Positions 59,701 to 64,000 of a stretch of 64,000 bases of DNA are shown here, in pieces (within the stretch, counting starts at the first letter, position 1; each line of letters opens with the position of its first letter). A program made the translations under genes and the position numbers. The notes beneath the pieces were generated by a model. The model worked only from the letters and a program-made list of their open reading frames with translations, did not search any database and was not told the DNA's origin. Location of the stretch: NCBI GenBank assembly GCA_002454815.1, contig DKJL01000006.1, forward strand, positions 438,843 through 502,842, written 5' to 3'. Source of the stretch: Flavobacteriales bacterium UBA6693. GTDB taxonomy: Bacteria > Bacteroidota > Bacteroidia > Flavobacteriales > Weeksellaceae.

Positions 59701-60264
59701 GGTTCCTGCTGCGGGAGAATAGGGCTGTATTGTATAACCTTTATACATTAAATCTTTGTCGTAAAGTTGCTTCAACAGCCACCAAACGGTTTCCATGTAT
59801 TTCGGTTCATAGGTGATATACGGATCTTCTAAGTCAACCCAATACCCGATTTTTTCGGTAAGATCATTCCAGACGTCGGTGTAGCGCATCACGGCGTTTC
59901 GACAGGCTTGGTTATAATCTTCCACCGATATCGTTTTGCCAATATCTTCTTTAGTAATGCCCAATTCCTTTTCTACGCCAAGCTCAATAGGCAAGCCGTG
60001 CGTGTCCCAACCGGCTTTACGGAAAACCTGCTTGCCGTTTTGCGTTTGGTAACGGCAGAAAATGTCTTTCAGTGCACGCGCCATCACGTGGTGGATGCCC
60101 GGCATTCCGTTGGCAGAAGGCGGCCCTTCGTAGAATACATATTCCGGCTGGCCGGCACGCATATCAACCGATTTTTTGAATGTTTCATTTTCTTCCCAGA
60201 ATTGCTTGATGTTGGTGGCGACCTGAGTGAGATTGAGGTTTTTATATTCGGTAAACTTGTTCAT
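56764..60264 (-). CDS. ileS: Isoleucyl-tRNA synthetase (long type)
   Basis: 1166 aa. GIHH at 56-59 fills the HIGH position, KMSKR is at DKNGQKMSKRLGNAVDP, and the editing domain has AWTTTPWTLPSNTALAV. The length and start resemble the eukaryote-like IleS2 class, usual in Bacteroidota and typically less sensitive to mupirocin; the drug trait is known of the class, not shown here. The C-terminal part (about 1000-1166) is an anticodon-binding/IleS2-type extension. Promoter near 60310 has TATATTCG, one base off the -7 consensus. Confidence 0.96.
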   Translation of the reverse strand: MNKFTEYKNLNLTQVATNIKQFWEENETFKKSVDMRAGQPEYVFYEGPPSANGMPGIHHVMARALKDIFCRYQTQNGKQVFRKAGWDTHGLPIELGVEKELGITKEDIGKTISVEDYNQACRNAVMRYTDVWNDLTEKIGYWVDLEDPYITYEPKYMETVWWLLKQLYDKDLMYKGYTIQPYSPAAGTGLSSHELNQPGTYRDVSDTTVVAQFKLKKAPENASETWKKLSAIAFPESDIDTSEIAGASCGGALHWAEFDKDQPKNNVYFLAWTTTPWTLPSNTALAVGRDIEYLLVKTFNQYTFEPIHVILAKVLLEKNFGKKYFQGTDEDFNNYTSENKTIPYQILMEFTGEKLAGTEYEQLIPWFLPAENADKAFRVIIGDFVTTEDGTGIVHISPTFGADDARVGKENGIPPMLIKDENDNLVPLVDLQGRFVKGGATPEIFAGKFIKNEYYENGTAPEKSWDVELAILLKTENKAFKVEKYVHSYPHCWRTDKPVLYYPLDSWFVKMTAVKDRLVALNETINWKPKSTGEGRFANWLVNVNDWNLSRSRYWGIPLPIWRTEDLKEEIIIGSVEELMTEIEKSVQAGLMTENPFAAFEVGNMSEENYAKIDLHKNIVDKIVLISPSGKSMKREADLIDVWFDSGSMPYAQLHYPFENKEMIDSHKAFPADFIAEGVDQTRGWFYTLHAIATAVFDSVAYKNVMSNGLVLDKNGQKMSKRLGNAVDPFTTLEKYGPDATRWYMISNANPWENLKFDLDGIDEVRRKFFGTLYNTYSFFALYANVDGFSYAESDVEKRPEIDRWILSELNLLVREVKSYYEDYEPTKVARAINNFVNDNLSNWYVRLCRRRFWKGDYSDDKISAYQTLYTCLETVAKISAPIAPFFMDQLYQDLNSISGKNKAPSVHLTDFPAVNENLIDSDLVEKTHLAQQITSMVFSLRKKENIKVRQPLQKVMIPVLDDKTEKQILDVADLVKQEVNVKELQLINAEQASDLIVKQIKPNFKTLGARLGKDMKTVASAISRFSSEDIATLEKSGTTEVGGHEISLADVEIMTKDIPGWTVTSEGRLTVALDLTLTEELKAEGVAREFINRIQNLRKEKDFELTDRITIRLGENSPFAEQILANEAYISAEVLSDKIEIVNSLTNFDVIEIDDLTFPVEVRKI

Positions 60265-60469
60265 TGTCAGACTGTTCTGTAAAGTTTTATTGCTTTATTA
60301 AGCCTGCGAATATAAGGATTTCTAATGAATTTCAGGGCAAGCACGGGGCTGAAATTTCAAACGCAAAACTGTGGTAACGACTAATAGAGACATTATTGAT
60401 AACCTAAACCCCTTGTTATTTTATTTAAACAAAATCTGCGACGCTTTAGTAATAAGCAGACGGTATTTT

Positions 60470-60964
60470 TTACAGCGGCCAATTTTTGCGCTCAGGCTTG
60501 AATTTCTGCAAAATGACATACGAAATCAATCCGAAGATTACGGCACAAACTGTGGCGAGAATAAAGCTGCCCACCAAATACTGGAGTAGATTGGCTCTGA
60601 TGAAATCAAAATCAAATGTTTGGTCATCCAGGCTAGCCGTTTCCTGTACGAAAGGTGCGCCCACCATCATCGATAATAAGATGATCACCGGGATCAAAGG
60701 AGGAAAGGTAATTTGCGACGCCATGAATGTCAGCATTTTATTCATTTTAAAATAAATAGAAAGCGACACGGCCAAAAAAGAATGAAATCCCCAAAAAGGA
60801 GAAAGACCAATGAAAATGCCCAGTGCAATAGAACGCGCCTTCTGGCGGTTGCTGCCTTCGCTTTCCATAATATTTTCCTTCAGAAACCGCTGCAAACCCT
60901 TCCGTCGGAAATACCGGTAAAAAACTTTTTGACTTTGGACAGCGTTGGAAATGATCTTTTTCAA
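60470..60964 (-). CDS. DUF2062 membrane protein
   Basis: 164 aa from a TTG at 60964 (LKKIISNAVQSQKVFYRYF). No ATG gives the full family N-terminus, and the promoter box at 60982-60989 ends 17 nt before this TTG. DUF2062 marks: GSNRQKARSIALGIFIGLSPFWGFHS with the SPFWG core. Three or so membrane helices. Function unknown. Divergent from topA. Confidence 0.75.
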   Translation of the reverse strand: MKKIISNAVQSQKVFYRYFRRKGLQRFLKENIMESEGSNRQKARSIALGIFIGLSPFWGFHSFLAVSLSIYFKMNKMLTFMASQITFPPLIPVIILLSMMVGAPFVQETASLDDQTFDFDFIRANLLQYLVGSFILATVCAVIFGLISYVILQKFKPERKNWPL

Positions 60965-60981
60965 AACACAGGAATTGAAGA

Positions 60982-60989
60982 CAAATGTA
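60982..60989 (-). promoter_or_regulatory. -7 promoter element of the DUF2062 gene
   Basis: Minus-strand TACATTTG, perfect TAnnTTTG, ending 17 nt before the TTG start. Confidence 0.45.
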
Positions 60990-61066
60990 GGATTTTTCGT
61001 TGTTTTAATGGTTTGCGGATGAAAGGCGTGGAATTTGGTTCCTTCAGAGCATTCAAAAAAAACTTC

Positions 61067-61074
61067 TACTTTTG
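61067..61074 (+). promoter_or_regulatory. -7 promoter element of topA
   Basis: TACTTTTG, perfect TAnnTTTG, 14 nt before the ATG at 61089. Confidence 0.5.
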
Positions 61075-61088
61075 CAAAAATTTCGACG

Positions 61089-63671
61089 ATGTCAAAAAAC
61101 CTAGTGATTGTGGAATCACCGGCGAAAGCTAAAACCATTCAAAAATATTTAGGCAAAGATTTCGAGGTGAAATCCAGCTTCGGGCATATTCGGGATTTAC
61201 CCAAAAAAGGTATGGGCATCGATCTGGAAACTTTTACACCGGATTATGAGGTTTCGGCCGACAAAAAGAAATTGGTAAGCGAGCTGAAAGCCGCTGTGAA
61301 GAAAGCCGATACGGTTTGGCTGGCTTCCGATGAAGACCGTGAAGGTGAGGCCATCGCCTGGCATTTGGCACAGGAATTAAAACTTAAAGAAGAAAATACC
61401 CGACGCATCGTTTTCCACGAAATTACGAAGAGCGCCATTTTAAAAGCAATAGAAAATCCGCGCACCATCGACCAGAACCTGGTAAATGCGCAGCAGGCCC
61501 GCCGTGTGCTGGACCGTATCGTAGGTTTTGAAATGTCGCCCGTTTTGTGGAAGAAAATAAAAACCGGTTTGTCAGCAGGCCGCGTACAATCGGTAGCAGT
61601 GCGGCTGGTAGTAGAGCGCGAACTCGAAATCCGACACTTTCAGCCAAAATCCGCGTTCAAGCTGGACGGTCTGTTTCTCAATACAGAAAAACAGGAAATT
61701 GCAGCGAAACTGAAAAAAGATTTTGCGAAAGAAGAAGAAGCGGAGGCGTTCCTCAAGCAATGCCAGAACACCGCTTTTTCTGTTTTAAACGTAGAAACGA
61801 AGCCCGGAACGCGCACGGCAGCGGCTCCGTTTACCACTTCAACTTTACAGCAGGAAGCCAGTAACCGGCTCGGTTACGGTGTTACTGCCACGATGCGTGT
61901 TGCACAACGGCTGTACGAAGAAGGATTTATTACTTATATGCGTACCGACTCGGTGAATCTTTCTCAGGAAGCCATCAACGGTGCCAAGACGCAAATCCTT
62001 ACGGAATATGGAGAGGCCTACTCGAAACCTCGAAATTATACCACTAAATCATCTTCTGCGCAGGAAGCTCACGAGGCGATCCGCCCTACTGACTTTACCG
62101 TTAAAGAGATAGGTGATGCACAACTAAACCGTTTGTATCAGCTTATTTACCGCCGAACTTTAGCGTCGCAGATGACGAATGCCAAGATAGAAAAAACCGT
62201 AATTGAGATAGGTGATAAAAAACTGCCGCATCATTTCGAAGCGCAGGGCGAAGTAATTGTCTTTGAAGGTTTTCTGAAAGCGTACGGCATCCTCAAAAAC
62301 GATGAGGAAGACGAGGACAGTAATGAGAAATTGTTGCCGAAAGTCACTGTCGGTGAAAAACTTGATTATAAAAAAATTGCTGCTACAGAAAAATTTTCAC
62401 GTCCGCCGGCAAGATATACAGAAGCCGGACTGGTGAAAAAGCTGGAGGAGCTCGGCATCGGACGTCCGTCGACATATGCGCCCACCATCCAGACCATACA
62501 AAACCGGGAATATGTGGATAAGCGTGAGATTATGCCGCAGGAGCGCGAAATTATGAAGATGGTGGTGGCAAACGATCAACTTAAAAAAGAAATGCTGACG
62601 GAGAAATTCGGCGGCGATAAAAATAAATTTGTACCGACCGACATCGGTGAAGTGGTCAACGATTTTCTTACACAGAATTTTGCTGAAATTCTGGATTACG
62701 GATTTACCGCAAAAGTAGAACAGGATTTCGACCATATCGCGAACGGAGAAGAAAAATGGAAAGAAGTACTGGGATCTTTCTACAATGACTTTCATCCCAG
62801 AATAGAGGATGTGGAAGAAAACGCTGACCGTGCAGCCGGAGAACGAATTTTGGGAGTAGATCCGAAAACCGGCAAAAACGTACTGGCACGTATCGGGCGG
62901 TTTGGCCCTATCGTTCAGATCGGTGAGCAGGATGATGAGGAGAAACCGGTGTTTGCAAGTTTGATGGCATCACAGAATATCGCCACCATTACGCTGGAAG
63001 AAGCGCTGGAACTTTTTAAAATTCCTTTTGATTTAAAAGATTTCGAAGGTCAGACGGTCACCATCGGTGTAGGCCGTTATGGCCCCTATGTGAAGTGGGG
63101 CGAAACCTTCATCAGCATTCCGCGGGGTGAAGATCCACTGTCGGTAACGCAGGAACGCGCCGAGGAAATTATTCGCGAAAAACAGATCGCCGATGCGCCG
63201 ATCGCTACTTATAAAGGCGAGCCTGTGACAAAAGGAACCGGTAGATTTGGTCCTTTTATTAAATATCAGTCGCTGTTCATTAATGTGCCGAAGCGTTATG
63301 ATTTCGACAATCTTTCGCAAAGTGACATTGCAGAACTGATCGATGCAAAACTGGAAAAAGAAGCCAACCGATATATCCAACAGTGGGAAAAGGAAAAAAT
63401 TTCAATTGAAAATGGCCGCTGGGGTCCGTTCATTAAGTTTGGAAAAACAATGTTTAAAATTCCGAAAACCAAAGCCGAAGAAAAATATACAGCAGAGGAT
63501 TTGAAAGAAGTTTCGCTTGAGCAGGTTAAAGAATGGATTACCGCGCAGGACAAAAATGCCTTTAAAGAAAAGAAAAAACCGGTAAAAAAAGCGGCGGCAA
63601 AGAAGCCTGCAGCGAAAAAGCCTGCAGCAAAAAAAACCACGGCAAAAAAGTCGGCTGCTAAAAAATCTTAG
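61089..63671 (+). CDS. topA: DNA topoisomerase I
   Basis: 860 aa from ATG at 61089 (MSKNLVIVESPAKAKT). Relaxes negative supercoils. TOPRIM part VIVESPAKAKTI and DEDREGEAIAWHL, catalytic Tyr in ITYMRTDSV, then four Toprim_Crpt repeats (GRFGPIVQIG, GRYGPYVKWG, GRFGPFIKYQ, GRWGPFIKFG) instead of zinc fingers. The last about 40 residues are a Lys/Ala/Pro-rich tail resembling a histone H1 tail. Terminator follows. Confidence 0.97.
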   Translation: MSKNLVIVESPAKAKTIQKYLGKDFEVKSSFGHIRDLPKKGMGIDLETFTPDYEVSADKKKLVSELKAAVKKADTVWLASDEDREGEAIAWHLAQELKLKEENTRRIVFHEITKSAILKAIENPRTIDQNLVNAQQARRVLDRIVGFEMSPVLWKKIKTGLSAGRVQSVAVRLVVERELEIRHFQPKSAFKLDGLFLNTEKQEIAAKLKKDFAKEEEAEAFLKQCQNTAFSVLNVETKPGTRTAAAPFTTSTLQQEASNRLGYGVTATMRVAQRLYEEGFITYMRTDSVNLSQEAINGAKTQILTEYGEAYSKPRNYTTKSSSAQEAHEAIRPTDFTVKEIGDAQLNRLYQLIYRRTLASQMTNAKIEKTVIEIGDKKLPHHFEAQGEVIVFEGFLKAYGILKNDEEDEDSNEKLLPKVTVGEKLDYKKIAATEKFSRPPARYTEAGLVKKLEELGIGRPSTYAPTIQTIQNREYVDKREIMPQEREIMKMVVANDQLKKEMLTEKFGGDKNKFVPTDIGEVVNDFLTQNFAEILDYGFTAKVEQDFDHIANGEEKWKEVLGSFYNDFHPRIEDVEENADRAAGERILGVDPKTGKNVLARIGRFGPIVQIGEQDDEEKPVFASLMASQNIATITLEEALELFKIPFDLKDFEGQTVTIGVGRYGPYVKWGETFISIPRGEDPLSVTQERAEEIIREKQIADAPIATYKGEPVTKGTGRFGPFIKYQSLFINVPKRYDFDNLSQSDIAELIDAKLEKEANRYIQQWEKEKISIENGRWGPFIKFGKTMFKIPKTKAEEKYTAEDLKEVSLEQVKEWITAQDKNAFKEKKKPVKKAAAKKPAAKKPAAKKTTAKKSAAKKS

Positions 63672-63705
63672 CTTATAAATTAAAATTATATTTAAAATGA
63701 TAATG

Positions 63706-63735
63706 CTCCTGACTGCTAAAGTCGGGAGTTTTTTT
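63706..63735 (+). terminator. Rho-independent terminator of topA
   Basis: CTCCTGAC (63706-63713) / GTCGGGAG (63721-63728) with one G-T pair, 7-nt loop and a T-run. Confidence 0.9.
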
Positions 63736-63934
63736 GTTTAAATATGAACAACGTCAGCTGATGGAATTTTTTGGCATTCTAAAACAGGAAATTATTTGAA
63801 GAACAATTAACCCCGGGTGACAAAAGTTTTATTTTAAAATGAACCAACGCGGTTCCTGCAATCGCATAAAAACTCATCATGCAGGCGACCGCTGCTGCCA
63901 AAAGTGCAAAACAGTTTTCGTGCTGCTTTTTTGT

Positions 63935-63942
63935 TATTTTTG
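63935..63942 (+). promoter_or_regulatory. -7 promoter element of the gene at 63963
   Basis: TATTTTTG, perfect TAnnTTTG, 20 nt before the ATG at 63963. I see nothing else certain between the topA terminator and here (about 200 bp). Confidence 0.45.
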
Positions 63943-63962
63943 CCCTAAATCTGGAAATAGGA

Positions 63963-64000
63963 ATGAACTACGAAGATATTTTAGTTCGGGCGCCACACCC
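63963..64000 (+). CDS. Start of an unidentified gene, cut by the window end
   Basis: Only twelve codons are visible (MNYEDILVRAPH). The promoter box 20 nt upstream supports a real start. In related flavobacteria a formimidoylglutamase/arginase-family gene may follow topA and can begin similarly, but this is recollection and twelve codons cannot prove it. Confidence 0.45.
   Translation, partial: MNYEDILVRAPH

Noticed and set aside
60371..60589. 72-codon plus-strand frame between ileS and the DUF2062 gene
   Set aside because: It runs antisense into the DUF2062 coding region and has no protein features.
63839..64000. Open frame on the plus strand from ATG at 63839 to the window end
   Set aside because: It runs through a perfect -7 box at 63935-63942 and past a better start at 63963; composition is not protein-like, though the window end prevents proof.

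Overview
The window is a 64-kb stretch of core chromosome from a flavobacterium, most likely of the Chryseobacterium/Kaistella group (Weeksellaceae). Supporting signs are the promoter motif TAnnTTTG upstream of about twenty genes, a fused CcoN-CcoO oxidase subunit, SusC/OmpR-style TonB receptors, Bacteroidota lipoprotein signals, a long IleS and many flavobacterial proteins of unknown role. I see no insertion sequence, prophage, CRISPR array, tRNA or rRNA. No gap between genes exceeds about 300 bp. Genus assignment is inference.

Layout. 1-7 kb (minus): queE (cut by the window edge), folD, pgi, a small lipoprotein, an AI-2E-type permease and lon. 7-17.6 kb (plus): a PpiD/SurA-like chaperone, an MCE protein, a two-gene Fe-S/heme b membrane oxidoreductase, a glycosyltransferase with a flippase, a lipoprotein and serS. 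17.6-27.4 kb (minus): a full cbb3 oxidase locus in the order ccoI, ccoS, ccoNO, ccoQ, ccoP, ccoG, ccoH, SafE-like; a Crp-family regulator diverges from ccoI at 27.4 kb. 28-35 kb: panB, a heme-binding protein, an Ig-like lipoprotein, a serine hydrolase, and an operon of an HU-like membrane protein, a thioesterase and a 2-hydroxyacid dehydrogenase. 35-45 kb: a TonB receptor behind a TPP riboswitch, a WG-repeat protein, DUF2752, aconitase, a WYL regulator and a second TonB protein. 44.6-50.5 kb: RluA, Nudix, XerD, dCMP deaminase, enoyl-CoA hydratase, an unusual catalase homologue and divergent oxyR. 50.5-64 kb: metK behind a SAM-II-like riboswitch, an ECF sigma factor, a 44-codon gene, a HAD phosphatase, trpS, lspA, a DksA/TraR-like gene, ileS, a DUF2062 protein and topA.

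How the parts connect. The cbb3 cluster holds structural subunits, assembly factors (CcoG, CcoH, CcoS), a copper ATPase and a regulator, so it is a self-contained microaerobic respiration locus. The Fe-S pair at 10.5-12.7 kb probably feeds electrons into menaquinone. Two metabolite-sensing RNAs control vitamin B1 uptake (TPP) and S-adenosylmethionine synthesis (SAM).

Most worth a second look: (1) the OxyR-linked catalase homologue at 48119-49459 keeps the heme-ligand tyrosine but has Tyr in place of the distal catalytic His and has lost the catalytic Asn; (2) the SAM-II-like riboswitch on metK, with a hairpin ending at the base before the start codon; (3) the TPP riboswitch on a TonB receptor, with a complementary segment near the start codon; (4) several genes whose promoter box ends only 5-6 nt before the start codon, suggesting leaderless mRNAs.
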